A stretch of DNA of 64,000 nucleotides from positions 1 through 64,000 of the forward strand of contig PAPT01000032.1 in assembly GCA_002708995.1 (NCBI GenBank), in the 5' to 3' direction. The position numbers and the translations under genes are program-made. The notes under the pieces were generated by a model. That model ran no database searches and was not told the origin of the DNA. It was given only the letters and a program-made list of their open reading frames with translations. Source of the stretch: Geminicoccus sp. (lineage in GTDB: Bacteria > Pseudomonadota > Alphaproteobacteria > UBA7985). This document shows positions 7,797-16,952 of this stretch, piece by piece. Every line of letters starts with the position of its first letter. Positions within the stretch are counted from its first letter, which is position 1.

Positions 7797-9935
7797 ATGC
7801 GAGACCCGCGGCACGATATTCTGTTTGACCCCATCCGCATCGGACCCGTCACCGCCAAGAACCGCTTTTACCAGGTCCCCCATTGCACCGGCATGGGCTG
7901 GCGTCGGCCGCAGATGCTCGCCGCCATGCGCGGGGTCAAGGCCGAAGGCGGCTGGGGCGTAGTCAACACTGAATTCTGCTCCGTCCACCCGACCTCGGAC
8001 AACGAAGCCTTTGCCAATGCCACGCTCTGGAACGATGAAGATGTGCGCGCCAACCGGCTGATGACCGACGCGGTGCACGAGCATGGTGCCCTGGCCGGGG
8101 TCGAGCTGTGGCTGGGCGGGGGCATGGTCATGAACCTGGCGACGCGGTTGCCGTCCTACGGCCTGCGTAACCGGCCGCAGACTGACAGCGGGGTCTACAA
8201 CCCGGGCCAGACCCGCAAGATCGATAAGCAGGATATCCGTGAGCTCCGCCGCTGGCACCGAGACGCTGCGCTGCGGGCGGTCGAGGCGGGCTTCGACATC
8301 GTCTATGTCTACGCCACCCATGGCTACCTGCTCTCCGAGTTCCTCGACGCCAGCGTCAATGACCGTGGTGACGAATACGGGGGGTCACTGGAGAACAGGG
8401 TGCGGATCGTGCGCGAGCTGATCGAGGATACCCGCGAGGCGGTTGACGATCGCGCCGCCGTGGCGACCCGGTTCAGCGTCGCCCTTGACGAGCCGGAGAC
8501 CTACGACGCCTTCGGCCTGCTTGCTGACCTGCCTGATCTCTGGGATCTGACGGTGCCGGATTACAGCATCGAAATGGGCTCGAGCCGATTCGTGAAGGAG
8601 GGCGACTTCGGTGACAGCGTCGCCCATGCCAAGACCCTGACCGACCGGCCGGTGGTGGCGGTTGGGCGCTATACCTCGCCCGACACCATGGCGCAGGCGC
8701 TGCGCACCGGGCAGCAGGACCTGATCGGTGCGGCGCGACCTTCGATCGCCGACCCCTTCCTGCCGCGGAAGATCGACGAAGGCCGTACCGGCGACATCCG
8801 CGAGTGCATTGGTTGCAACATCTGCTACGCCCACGACTCGCTTGGGGTGCCGATCCGCTGCACCCAGAACCCGACCATGGGCGAGGAGTGGCGGCTAGGC
8901 TGGCACCCTGAGCGCGTGCCGCCTGTGGCAGCCGCTACAGTCTCTTATGCGGGGCCGACGACTGGGATCGACAAGGCTGCCGGGGTTGGTGGTGTCTCGG
9001 ACAGGGGCGAGCCGGCGCAGGTGCTGGTCGTCGGCGCTGGGCCAGCGGGGCTGGAAGCCGCCCGGGTGCTGGGCGAGCGCGGCCATTGGGTTATGCTGGC
9101 CGAGGCCGAGCGCCGGTTGGGCGGCCGGGTCAGCCGGGAATCGCGCCTGCCCGGGCTCGCCGAATGGGCGCGGGTGCGCGACTGGCGTATCGGCCAGATC
9201 GACCAGCTCGAGCGCGTCGAGGTCTTTCCCGAAAGCCGCCTGACCGCGGTCGATGTGGTCGAGCTCGCGCCCTCGCACGTGATCATCGCCACCGGTTCGG
9301 TCTGGGCGGGTGACACCATCGGGCGGCATTCGGGCACCGGGTTGGAAACGGTCTCTCCCGGGGCGACCATCATCAGCGCCGAGGCAGTGCTGGACCAACA
9401 GCCGATCGAGGCCGGGCACCTGATCGTCTACGACGATGACCACTACTATATGGGTTCGGTGCTGGCGCTGTCGCTGTGTGAGCGCGGGCACGCCGTGACG
9501 CTGGTGACCCCGGCGGGCAAGCCCTGCGAGTTCGGGGTCTTCACCGGCGAGGTCTACCAGTCCAACGCCCGTCTCTTCGAGGCGGGGGTCGAGGTGGTGA
9601 CCAACACCATGATAGTTGGGGCCGGGCCGGGGTCTGTGACCACAGAATGCAGCCTGTCCGGGCGACGGAGCGAGATGGCCTGCGACGGGCTCATGCCCGT
9701 CACTCGACGGCTCCCGAGGCTGGACCTCTACGATGAGCTGCGCGCGCTGCAGCAGTCGGGTGAGGTGCCTGACGACCTGCGGTCGGCCGATGCGGTGCGA
9801 CGGATCGGCGACGCCGAGGCGCCCAATACCATCGCTGCAGCGGTTTACGCGGGCTATCGCGCCGGGGTCGAATTGGGCCAGACTGTCGACCTTGCCGAAC
9901 GCTTTGGTCGGCGGGATATCCGCATTCCGGCCTGA
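7797..9935 (+). CDS. Trimethylamine/dimethylamine dehydrogenase-like FMN/4Fe-4S/FAD oxidoreductase
   Basis: The N-terminal two-thirds is an OYE-type flavin barrel (LFDPIRIGPVTAKNRFYQVPH, then EYGGSLENRVRI). Next come the 4Fe-4S ligands CIGCNICY and a further Cys in IRCTQNP, then a nucleotide-binding domain with VLVVGAGPAGLEAARVLGERGH. This order is that of trimethylamine dehydrogenase and relatives acting on N-methyl compounds (dimethylglycine, stachydrine, histamine). ATG 7797 is preferred because it has GAGGGA seven bases upstream and the family starts with MRDPR(H/Y)DILF; an ATG at 7773 is also in frame. It is likely cotranscribed with the Rieske oxygenase 62 bases downstream and controlled from the palindrome at 7698. 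The exact substrate is not determinable. Confidence 0.9.
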   Translation: MRDPRHDILFDPIRIGPVTAKNRFYQVPHCTGMGWRRPQMLAAMRGVKAEGGWGVVNTEFCSVHPTSDNEAFANATLWNDEDVRANRLMTDAVHEHGALAGVELWLGGGMVMNLATRLPSYGLRNRPQTDSGVYNPGQTRKIDKQDIRELRRWHRDAALRAVEAGFDIVYVYATHGYLLSEFLDASVNDRGDEYGGSLENRVRIVRELIEDTREAVDDRAAVATRFSVALDEPETYDAFGLLADLPDLWDLTVPDYSIEMGSSRFVKEGDFGDSVAHAKTLTDRPVVAVGRYTSPDTMAQALRTGQQDLIGAARPSIADPFLPRKIDEGRTGDIRECIGCNICYAHDSLGVPIRCTQNPTMGEEWRLGWHPERVPPVAAATVSYAGPTTGIDKAAGVGGVSDRGEPAQVLVVGAGPAGLEAARVLGERGHWVMLAEAERRLGGRVSRESRLPGLAEWARVRDWRIGQIDQLERVEVFPESRLTAVDVVELAPSHVIIATGSVWAGDTIGRHSGTGLETVSPGATIISAEAVLDQQPIEAGHLIVYDDDHYYMGSVLALSLCERGHAVTLVTPAGKPCEFGVFTGEVYQSNARLFEAGVEVVTNTMIVGAGPGSVTTECSLSGRRSEMACDGLMPVTRRLPRLDLYDELRALQQSGEVPDDLRSADAVRRIGDAEAPNTIAAAVYAGYRAGVELGQTVDLAERFGRRDIRIPA

Positions 9936-9997
9936 GGCCTTAACCCTTCACCCTTTACCTGCTTCTTCCCTTTGAGGACAAAACAGGAGCCGCTGCC

Positions 9998-11179
9998 ATG
10001 ACTTCGCCCGCTGACCGAACCTCGCCGCTGCTCGACCACTGTCCCTCGACCCTGCCGCCCGAGGCTTACTGGCACCAGGACTGGGCCGAACGCGAGCGCC
10101 GGGGGATCTGGGCGCGGCAGTGGGTCTACGTCGGTCGCCGGGATGGCTTTGCGCCCGGAACGCTGCGCCGGGTCGAGATCGCCGGAGATAACCTGATCGT
10201 TGTGTGCGCGGCGGATGGCAGTCTGAGCGCTTTTCACAACACCTGTCGGCACCGGGGATCGGTGCTTTGTGTAGAGCAGCAGCAGGCCTTCGACGGTCGG
10301 GTGATCCGCTGCCCCTACCACGCCTGGGCCTACGCGACAAACGGGCGGCTGGTGTCGACCGCTTTCGGTACGCCGACGCCGGATTTTATCAAGGCAGACC
10401 ACGGCCTGTTTTCGGTGGCGCTGGAGGAGTGGAATGGCTTTGTTTTCCTTTGTCTGGCCGAAGATCCACTGCCGTTTGAGCCGGATCTGGGCCGCGACGC
10501 CCTCGACAACTGGCCCATGGATGCGCTGGTTGTGGGTCACAGTTTCGAGAAGGTGCTCGCCTGCAACTGGAAGGTTTTCTGGGAGAACTATAACGAGTGC
10601 CTGCACTGTCCCGGCGTGCATCCAATGCTCAGCGACCGGATCCCGGTCTACCAGCGCGGGATCATGACCCGGCAGGAAGCCACCGACTGGCACCCCGACG
10701 AAGGACCGCGCCGGGTGCTGAAAGAGGGTACCAGCACATGGACCATGAACGGCCAGCCCTGTGGCCCCGCGTTCCCGAATCTGAGCGACGAGGAGCGGCA
10801 CCTCGCCCACAACTTTGTCACGGCTTATCCGTCGATGTTCATCGTCGCGCACATCGACTACGTCCGAACGGTGCAGCTGGTCCCACTCGACCCTGAGCGG
10901 GTGCTGTTGCGGGCGCAGTGGCTGTTTCTGCCCGAGACCCTTGCGCAGCCGGACTTTGACCTTGCCAACGTTACTGACTTTGCGACCACCGTGCTGCTTG
11001 AAGACGGGGCGGCGTGCGAACTCAACCAGCAGGGGCTGCGATCGTCGCGCTATGATGGCGGGCGACTGATGCCTCAGGAATTCGATGTCCATGCCTTCCA
11101 GGCCTGGGTGCTGTCCCAGATCGAAGGCGTTGATGTCAAAAAAAGCCCTCCTGGCGGCGGCGGTGGTCCCACTGGCTGA
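9998..11179 (+). CDS. Rieske non-heme iron oxygenase, alpha subunit (GbcA/carnitine-oxygenase-like)
   Basis: The N-terminal Rieske 2Fe-2S domain has CRHRGSVLC and CPYHAWAY (the two Cys-His pairs). The C-terminal catalytic domain has NYNECLHCPGVHP, supplying the Glu bridge and the two His ligands of the mononuclear iron. The length of 393 residues fits glycine-betaine or carnitine monooxygenases, which remove a methyl group as formaldehyde or cleave the amine. AGGAG sits 10 bases before the ATG. Such enzymes need a ferredoxin-reductase partner, and none is encoded in the window. The neighbouring flavoprotein suggests a further demethylation step on the same substrate. Confidence 0.88.
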   Translation: MTSPADRTSPLLDHCPSTLPPEAYWHQDWAERERRGIWARQWVYVGRRDGFAPGTLRRVEIAGDNLIVVCAADGSLSAFHNTCRHRGSVLCVEQQQAFDGRVIRCPYHAWAYATNGRLVSTAFGTPTPDFIKADHGLFSVALEEWNGFVFLCLAEDPLPFEPDLGRDALDNWPMDALVVGHSFEKVLACNWKVFWENYNECLHCPGVHPMLSDRIPVYQRGIMTRQEATDWHPDEGPRRVLKEGTSTWTMNGQPCGPAFPNLSDEERHLAHNFVTAYPSMFIVAHIDYVRTVQLVPLDPERVLLRAQWLFLPETLAQPDFDLANVTDFATTVLLEDGAACELNQQGLRSSRYDGGRLMPQEFDVHAFQAWVLSQIEGVDVKKSPPGGGGGPTG

Positions 11180-11188
11180 GTGCGCGTA

Positions 11189-11557
11189 GGAGATTTGTAA
11201 GCCGCGAAGCGGCGTCAAATCGAGCGCGCAAGCGCATGTTTCCCTTGCGCTCAACACGCTGCGCTGTGAGCGACGTATTTCCCTTGCGCTCAAAACGCCG
11301 CGCTGTGAGCGACGTATTCTCTCTGTGCTCAAAACGCTGCGCTGTGAGCGCGTTGCAGATACTGGGTGGAACGACACTGAAAGCGGAGCGTGTTGAGTGT
11401 TTACTGAAAGAAGTTGCGCCGACCTTGCCTCGACCGCTTCGCGGCCTTCGCCAAGGCGTCGCGCAGCGCGCCCGCTTTGCGGTCGGTCGGCTGGCGCCTC
11501 CGGAATTGCGCGAGGGAGATCTGTAAGCCACGAAGCGGCGTCAAATCGAGCGCGCAA
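11189..11557. repeat. About 370-bp repeat element bounded by 43-bp direct repeats
   Basis: The segment begins (11189-11231) and ends (11515-11557) with the same 43-bp sequence, differing at two positions; its core is AGCGGCGTCAAATCGAGCG. Between them lie a 39-bp tandem repeat and a segment containing AGCGTGTTGAGTGT. A related sequence is found at 32.77-32.84 kb. It has no coding capacity that looks selected, and looks like a non-autonomous intergenic element, MITE- or REP-like. Confidence 0.65.
11239..11355. repeat. 39-bp tandem repeat, three copies
   Basis: Three consecutive 39-bp units start at 11239, 11278 and 11317; the third has diverged. Each unit contains the inverted pair CGCTCA ... 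TGAGCG, so each could fold as a hairpin. They lie inside the larger direct-repeat-bounded element. Confidence 0.75.
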
Positions 11558-11694
11558 ATAAAATGACCGTGCGGCACTTTCGATTTACGACCGCGGCATC
11601 AGCCTGCCCGCGACACCCAAGCATGTCGTCGCCCGACGAGCCGGTTCCAACACAAAACCCTAGCATCCTCCCGATTGTTTCAGGCAGGACATCC

Positions 11695-12612
11695 ATGATC
11701 AAACCTTCCATACATCCCGAAAGCACCGCTCAGCATCGACGCGGCCTGATGTTCGTGTTCGCCGCCGGGGTGCTCTGGTCGACCGTCGGGCTGGGCATCC
11801 GCCTGATTGGAGACGCCTCGGTGTGGCAGATCCTGTTCTACCGCTCCATCAGCCTGACCCTTCTGCTTTACATCGTCATCCGTTGGCGCACGGGGCAGGA
11901 CCCCTTCGGCCTTGTTTGGCGGGCTGGACTGGCGGGATCGATTGCGGCGCTGTCCCTGGTTTTCGCCTACTCGGGCGCAATTTTCTCCATGCAGACAACC
12001 TCCGTCGCCAACGCCATGCTCCTATTCGCCACGGCGCCGTTCATGGCCGCCGTGCTCGGCTGGATCGTCCTCAGAGAGCGGGTGCGCGGCGCGACATGGG
12101 TCGCCGTCCTCATCGCCATCGGCGGCATTGCGGTCATGGTGTCCGACCAGACTGGGGCCGGCACCGTGCTCGGCAGCTTCGCTGCGCTGGGGTCGGCGCT
12201 GGGTTTTGCGTGCTTCACCGTCGCTCTGCGCGCGGGCAGGTCGGTCGAGATGCTCCCCGCCGTGTTCCTCTCCGGCCTGTTCGCGCTGGTCATAATGGGC
12301 AGCATCTGCCTGTTCACCGGTGATGGCTTCATCCTGAGCCGATATGACGGCGGAATTGCGCTGGGGATGGGGGTATTCCAGGTCGGGGCCGGACTGGTGC
12401 TGTTCACGCTGGGTTCGCGCAGCCTGCCTGCTGCCGAGCTCGCCCTCCTGTCGCTGGCCGAAGTCGTCCTTGGTCCGGTCTGGGTCTGGCTGTTCCTCGG
12501 TGAAACCGTCGGGCTCAACACGCTGATCGGCGGCGGCATCCTGCTTGCCGCGATTGTCGGCAATGCGCTCAGCGGCATCCGCCGCAAGCCACCCCCGATC
12601 ATCACACCCTGA
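11695..12612 (+). CDS. EamA/DMT-family transporter
   Basis: The ATG at 11695 gives 305 residues beginning with a short polar tail and then about ten hydrophobic helices arranged as two EamA halves (GVLWSTVGLGIRLIG in the first, SLAEVVLGPVWVWLFLGE in the second). This is the standard drug/metabolite transporter design. Family members export or import small metabolites, and the substrate cannot be inferred. An ATG at 11563 is in frame, but its extra 44 residues are unlike the family and start inside the repeat element. It converges on zur. Confidence 0.85.
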   Translation: MIKPSIHPESTAQHRRGLMFVFAAGVLWSTVGLGIRLIGDASVWQILFYRSISLTLLLYIVIRWRTGQDPFGLVWRAGLAGSIAALSLVFAYSGAIFSMQTTSVANAMLLFATAPFMAAVLGWIVLRERVRGATWVAVLIAIGGIAVMVSDQTGAGTVLGSFAALGSALGFACFTVALRAGRSVEMLPAVFLSGLFALVIMGSICLFTGDGFILSRYDGGIALGMGVFQVGAGLVLFTLGSRSLPAAELALLSLAEVVLGPVWVWLFLGETVGLNTLIGGGILLAAIVGNALSGIRRKPPPIITP

Positions 12613-12723
12613 CGGGCTGAAATCCCCATCATCGGGCCGACATCATCCCGGACGGAAACCCACCAACTTGGCCGCCAAAGCCACCTGAGGCAGCGCTCGT
12701 TCTGGAAAGCGTTCAGCCGAGGT

Positions 12724-13269
12724 TCAGGTATTGCCCACGCAGGATGAGCACTGCCCCTGCGCCTCGACCACTTCCTTCTTGATCGCAAAGCCGATCGACC
12801 GCGCCGCATCGGCCACCCCGGGTGCAGCGCTGGCCACCGCAGCCGTCTCGGCGACCTTCTCGCAGTTGGTACAGATCAGGAAGGCCGGCCGCTCGCAGCC
12901 CGCCGGGTTGGCGCAGGCCACGAAGGCGTTGAGGCTGGCGATCTTGTGGGCAAAGCCGTGGGTGGTGAGAAACTCCAGCGCCCGATAGGCCACTGGGGGC
13001 TGCGATGGGTGCCCGAATTCACGCAGACGTTCCAGAATGCCGTAAGCCCCCAATGGGCGGTGTTCCTCGAGCAGGATCTCAAGCACCCGGCGGCGGGTGG
13101 CCGTGAGCTGCAGCCCTTGCGCGGCGCAGGTCGCTTCGGTCGCGGCCATGACATCACTCACGCAATGCTGGTGATCATGCTGCTCGAAAATTTGGTGGGG
13201 CTCGACGGTTCGGTTCAAGGGCAGGGATCCACGGACAGAGCGCCTGAAAAACGGCCTCAGGCCCAACAA
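12724..13269 (-). CDS. zur: Zinc-uptake regulator Zur (Fur family)
   Basis: The protein has the N-terminal HDHQHC patch found in Zur proteins, the Fur winged helix (LQLTATRRRVLEILLEEHRPLGAYGILERL ... PVAYRALEFLTTHGFAHKI) and two structural-zinc cysteine pairs, CTNC and CSSC. Zur binds operators when zinc-loaded and represses uptake genes. It is divergent from the zrgA-like operon, and a Zur box lies in the 106-bp spacer, so it probably controls that operon and perhaps itself. ATG 13269 is annotated; an in-frame TTG at about 13212 would start nearer the conserved HDHQHC region and could be the real start. Confidence 0.88.
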   Translation of the reverse strand: MLGLRPFFRRSVRGSLPLNRTVEPHQIFEQHDHQHCVSDVMAATEATCAAQGLQLTATRRRVLEILLEEHRPLGAYGILERLREFGHPSQPPVAYRALEFLTTHGFAHKIASLNAFVACANPAGCERPAFLICTNCEKVAETAAVASAAPGVADAARSIGFAIKKEVVEAQGQCSSCVGNT

Positions 13270-13308
13270 TTAACCTTGATATTCTGAGGCCATTCCACCA
13301 TCTTTGCA

Positions 13309-13325
13309 ACGTTATAAAATAACAT
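13309..13325. promoter_or_regulatory. Putative Zur box between zur and the zrg-like operon
   Basis: The core GTTATAAAATAAC (13311-13323) is a perfect palindrome with a three-base centre and matches the known gammaproteobacterial and alphaproteobacterial Zur pattern (TGTTATNNNATAACA) apart from the outer base on one side. It lies 50 bp before the zrgA-like ATG and 40 bp from the zur start. Confidence 0.7.
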
Positions 13326-13375
13326 AATAAAACTTCGTGATCCCGTTTCTGACAAAAAAATATCGAGGCTAAAAG

Positions 13376-14152
13376 ATGCTGAAAGCTACTACTCTTGCGA
13401 CGCTCAGTCTGATGACAGCCGGTCTGGCTGTCACGGTCGCCAAAGCCCAGGACGCCCACGTGCACGGCGAAGCGGTCCTGCAATTGGTCATCGACGATAC
13501 CGGCGCGCTCGCCACCTTCAAATCTCCCGCCGCGGACATCGTTGGCTTCGAACGCCAACCGGAAACCGATGCCGAGAAGCAAGCCGTTGCTGATGCACTT
13601 GCAAAGCTATCCGATTTCACGGCCCTGATCACGCTGCCCGAAGCCGCAGGCTGTACCATCGATGACGCCCACGCTGACTTCGAGGTCGAGGCTGCGGGTG
13701 ACGATCATGATGATCACGAAGGCCATGACCACCACAACGAGGACGAGCACCACGACGAGGACGAGCACCACGACGAGGACGAGCACCACGACGAGGATGA
13801 GCACCACGACGAGGACGAGCACAACGATGAGGACGAGCACCACGGCGAGGACGAGCACCACGACGAAGATGAGCACCACGACGAGGATGAGCACCACGAC
13901 GAGGATGAGCACCACGAAGACCACGACGAACACGAACACCACGACGAAGATGAAATGCAGGCCGAGGGCGGTCACGCCGAGTTCCACGCCGAATTCGAGA
14001 TGACCTGTGCTGACACCAGCAGCCTCACCAGTCTTCAAACCAACGTGTTCGACTTGTTTCCAAGCCTCGAAGGCTTAGAAATAGAGGTCGTGACACCTGC
14101 CGGTCAGTCCGGTGCCGAACTCACGCCACAGAGCACGGAGATGTCGCTCTGA
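13376..14152 (+). CDS. zrgA: ZrgA-like periplasmic histidine-rich zinc protein (DUF2796)
   Basis: A signal peptide (TLATLSLMTAGLAVTVAKAQ) is followed by the typical DUF2796 start AHVHGEAVLQLVIDD, a middle acidic/histidine region, and a C-terminal domain containing FHAEFEMTCAD. The histidine region is about eleven copies of a six-residue unit EDEHHD (18 bp), an evident metal sponge. In Vibrio, ZrgA belongs to the Zur-controlled ZrgABCDE zinc system. Here the Zur box directly upstream and the downstream ABC genes support the same role in the periplasm. The repeat is likely to vary in length between strains. Confidence 0.8.
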   Translation: MLKATTLATLSLMTAGLAVTVAKAQDAHVHGEAVLQLVIDDTGALATFKSPAADIVGFERQPETDAEKQAVADALAKLSDFTALITLPEAAGCTIDDAHADFEVEAAGDDHDDHEGHDHHNEDEHHDEDEHHDEDEHHDEDEHHDEDEHNDEDEHHGEDEHHDEDEHHDEDEHHDEDEHHEDHDEHEHHDEDEMQAEGGHAEFHAEFEMTCADTSSLTSLQTNVFDLFPSLEGLEIEVVTPAGQSGAELTPQSTEMSL

Positions 14153-14177
14153 TCGGAAACAGTGAAAGGGAAGGGGC

Positions 14178-14960
14178 TTGAATAGCTTATTTCGGGCGCC
14201 GCCCGCGTCTGGTCTCTGGGCCTCCGGAGGTCGGCGAACTGGCCCTTCCCCGACATTGAACCCGCGATCGTTCTTGCAGCCGTTGCTGCTGCGCCCGCTG
14301 CTGCGGTCCTTCTGGCCAGCTTTGGTCATCGCCGCAGCCGGTGTCGGCGTCGGCCTCGGCTTGAGTCCCAACGCCCAGGCCCACCCCCACGAATGGATCG
14401 ACCTGCGCGTCCGCCTGATTTTTGACGACGACCGACGACTCACTGCGGTGGAGCAATCGTGGATGTTTGACCCGTTTTTCAGCGCCTATGTTCTGGACGA
14501 ACTGACCGACCAGCGCCCCGACCGCGCGGCCATCGCGGCCAAGGCCGAGGCACTGGGCCCCGAGATGGTCGGCAACCTTGCAAAGCACGGTTTCCTCAAT
14601 GATTGGCACTTCGACGGGGAGCCGGTGACCGAGCTCAGCGGCTCCTTTGTCGGCACCCGGGTCACGCGGGATCAGCTGGAACTGACCTTTCGCCTCGACC
14701 TCGACCAGCCGTTGGAACTGCGCGGGAGCCGGTTCGAATACAGCGTTTTCGACCCGACCTACTACATCGAGATTCTGCATGCCAGCCGGCATCTGCCTGA
14801 ATTGCGCGGCGCGCCTCGGGGCTGCCGCCGAGAGATCATCGAACCCGACCCGCCCGAAAACCTGACCGCTTTCGCCGCCAGCCTCGACCAGAATGCCGAG
14901 TCCGATGAGGGGCTGGGCATCCACTTCGCCGAGCGCGCGGTGATCGAGTGCAGGGGGTAG
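14178..14960 (+). CDS. DUF1007 periplasmic protein of the zinc operon
   Basis: The TTG start at 14178 is preceded by AAGGGAAGGGG. No ATG exists before the conserved HPHEWIDLRVRLIFDD motif that marks DUF1007 proteins, which are found with metal ABC systems. A hydrophobic segment (ALVIAAAGVGVGLGL) ends in AQAHPHEW, so it is likely exported, with HPHEW at the mature N terminus as a possible metal site. Other conserved blocks are EQSWMFDPFFSAY and VFDPTYYIE. It sits 25 bases after the zrgA-like gene and five bases before the ATPase. It is probably a binding or delivery component; that role is inferred. Confidence 0.78.
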   Translation: MNSLFRAPPASGLWASGGRRTGPSPTLNPRSFLQPLLLRPLLRSFWPALVIAAAGVGVGLGLSPNAQAHPHEWIDLRVRLIFDDDRRLTAVEQSWMFDPFFSAYVLDELTDQRPDRAAIAAKAEALGPEMVGNLAKHGFLNDWHFDGEPVTELSGSFVGTRVTRDQLELTFRLDLDQPLELRGSRFEYSVFDPTYYIEILHASRHLPELRGAPRGCRREIIEPDPPENLTAFAASLDQNAESDEGLGIHFAERAVIECRG

Positions 14961-14964
14961 CGCG

Positions 14965-15654
14965 ATGGTGATCGAGGCCGAAGATCTGCAGTTTGTCCGC
15001 CGGGGCGGAGGCTTTTCGCTGACCCTGCCTTCGTTTTCGATGGCGGCGGGGGAGGCCATGGCCGTGCTGGGCTCGTCGGGGTCGGGCAAATCCACCCTGC
15101 TCGACCTGATCGGCGGGGTGCTACGACCAACGGCCGGCCGGCTGAGCCTGTTCGGGCAGGATGCGACGGGGCTGAGCAGCACCGCGCTCGACCGCCTGCG
15201 CGGTGATCGCATGGGGGTGATTTTTCAGGAGCATAACGTGCTTCCCTTCGCGACCGTGCGCCAGAACGTGGCGCTGGGGGTGCGTTTCAGCGCCGCCAGA
15301 CGGGCACGACTGACCGGGCCCGTCGATGCCGAAATCGAGCGGTTGCTGACCCTGATGGGGCTGGAGCCTGCCGCCGTGCTGCACCGGCACGCCAGCGACC
15401 TTTCCGTGGGTCAGCGCCAGCGCGTGGCAGCGGCGCGCGCCCTGCTCGGTGCGCCGGATCTGATCATTGCCGATGAACCGACTTCGGCGCTGGATGAAGG
15501 CAATCAGGCGCGCTTCATGGCGCTGCTCAATGCCGCCCGGCAGGAAACCGGCGCGGCCCTCCTGTTCGTCACCCACGACCCCCGTCTGGTCGAAGGCTTC
15601 GATCAGGTGCTGCGGCTCGACGAGCCTGCGCAAAGCCACGGGGAGGACGACTGA
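14965..15654 (+). CDS. zrgD: ABC transporter ATPase (LolD/MacB type) of the zinc operon
   Basis: Walker A (GSSGSGKST), the signature LSVGQRQRVAAARALLG, Walker B (DLIIADEPTSALDEG) and a final switch histidine (VTHDP) are all present in 229 residues, the size of LolD/MacB-type ATPases. It overlaps the permease start by one base (TGATG), so the two are translationally coupled. It should energise the FtsX-like permease at the inner membrane. The gene letter follows the Vibrio zrg order and is tentative. Confidence 0.82.
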   Translation: MVIEAEDLQFVRRGGGFSLTLPSFSMAAGEAMAVLGSSGSGKSTLLDLIGGVLRPTAGRLSLFGQDATGLSSTALDRLRGDRMGVIFQEHNVLPFATVRQNVALGVRFSAARRARLTGPVDAEIERLLTLMGLEPAAVLHRHASDLSVGQRQRVAAARALLGAPDLIIADEPTSALDEGNQARFMALLNAARQETGAALLFVTHDPRLVEGFDQVLRLDEPAQSHGEDD

Positions 15655-16925
15655 TGCCCGGTTCTATGCTGGCGCTGGCCATCGGCTCGGTGCTCTCCCG
15701 CCGTCTCAGTCTGGCGCTGACCGTGCTCACCATGGCGCTGTCCGTGGCATTGTTCCTCAGCGTCGAGCGGCTGCGCATCGCAGCGAGAGACAGCTTCGAT
15801 GGCACCATCAGTGGGGTCGACGTGCTGGTTGGTGCGCGCGGGGGCGAGCTGGGTCTCCTGCTCTATACCGTGTTCCAGATCGGTGACGCGGCGCCGTCGA
15901 TGCGCTGGAGCAGCTTCGAAGACCTCGCCGAAGACGACCGCGTTGAATGGAGCGTGCCGATCAGCCTCGGCGATAGCCACCGCGGTTACCGCGTCGTGGC
16001 CACCACATCGGGCTTCTTCGACCATGTCAGGACCGGGCGTGACCGACCGCTGCGCTTCGCCGCGTCATCCGGAGAACGGATCGATGACGTCGGCGTGGTT
16101 GTCGGTGCGTGGGTCGCGCGGGACCTGAACTACGGCCTCGGCGCCCTGATCGAGATCCAGCACGGTCTGGCTTCGGCCGGTGATCGCAGCCATCAAGATT
16201 CGCCGCTGCCGGTTACCGGGATTCTGGAACCCACAGGCACGCCAATCGACTACAGCGTGTTCGTCAGCGTCCGTGCGTTCGAGGCCCTGCACAACGGCTG
16301 GCGCGGCAGCGTGCCTTCAGAAACGGCGCTGGACGTGCTCACGGTTGATCTGGCCGACCCGGCCTTCACCCCGTCGTTGATAACGGCCGTCTACGTTGGC
16401 ATGAAGTCCAAGCGGCGGATCTTCCAGCTTGTCGAGGACGTCGAGGACTACGGTCCCGAGCCGCTGACCGCCGTGCTGCCGGGTGTGACCCTGTCCCAGC
16501 TCTGGGTGCTGGTGGGCAGCGCTGAGCAGGCGTTGCAGCTGCTGGCGATCCTGATTGTAGTAGTCGCGCTGGCGGGGCAGATTACCCTACTGCTGGCCAC
16601 CCTCGACCTGCGTCGCCGCGAGATTGCGATTTATCGCGCCCTCGGGGCGCAGCCGGGTCTGATCGGCGGCCTGCTAGTGCTCGAAGCGCTGGTGATCGGC
16701 CTGATCGCTGCCGCCGTCGGGCTGCTGTTCGCCATCGTCGGTACGGGGCTGGCCGGGTCCGTGCTCGGGTCCGTCCTGAAACTTGATCTGGGCGCGACCC
16801 TGCTGACCCCTTCCCAAGCGCTGGCGCTGGCCGCATTTATTGGTGTGAGCGCGGCCAGCGGTGTACCAGCCGGCCTGCTCGCCTACAGAACGTCGTTGCA
16901 GGACGGCATGCGCGCCCGTTTCTAG
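15654..16925 (+). CDS. zrgE: FtsX-like ABC permease of the zinc operon
   Basis: The 423-residue protein has one N-terminal transmembrane helix (SLALTVLTMALSVALFLSV), a large periplasmic domain, and three C-terminal helices (ILIVVVALAGQITLLLATL, GLLVLEALVIGLIAAAVGLLF, ALALAAFIGVSAASGVPAGLLAY). This is the MacB/FtsX topology. Such permeases transmit force to the periplasm rather than forming a channel, so the system may mobilise a periplasmic zinc protein rather than import zinc directly. The gene letter is tentative. Confidence 0.82.
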   Translation: MPGSMLALAIGSVLSRRLSLALTVLTMALSVALFLSVERLRIAARDSFDGTISGVDVLVGARGGELGLLLYTVFQIGDAAPSMRWSSFEDLAEDDRVEWSVPISLGDSHRGYRVVATTSGFFDHVRTGRDRPLRFAASSGERIDDVGVVVGAWVARDLNYGLGALIEIQHGLASAGDRSHQDSPLPVTGILEPTGTPIDYSVFVSVRAFEALHNGWRGSVPSETALDVLTVDLADPAFTPSLITAVYVGMKSKRRIFQLVEDVEDYGPEPLTAVLPGVTLSQLWVLVGSAEQALQLLAILIVVVALAGQITLLLATLDLRRREIAIYRALGAQPGLIGGLLVLEALVIGLIAAAVGLLFAIVGTGLAGSVLGSVLKLDLGATLLTPSQALALAAFIGVSAASGVPAGLLAYRTSLQDGMRARF

Positions 16926-16952
16926 CGCACAAACCTCGGGGAGACGGGAACC

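Noticed and set aside
9854-11557. Long reverse-strand frame over the first Rieske gene, with a repeated Arg/Ser motif
   Set aside because: It is the shadow of a GC-rich gene. The repeat in it simply translates the 39-bp tandem repeat downstream of the Rieske gene.
13607-14038. Valine-rich reverse frame opposite the ZrgA-like repeats
   Set aside because: It is the complement of the GAC/CAC/GAG codon repeat; no independent coding signal, and the Zur box and signal peptide support the plus strand.
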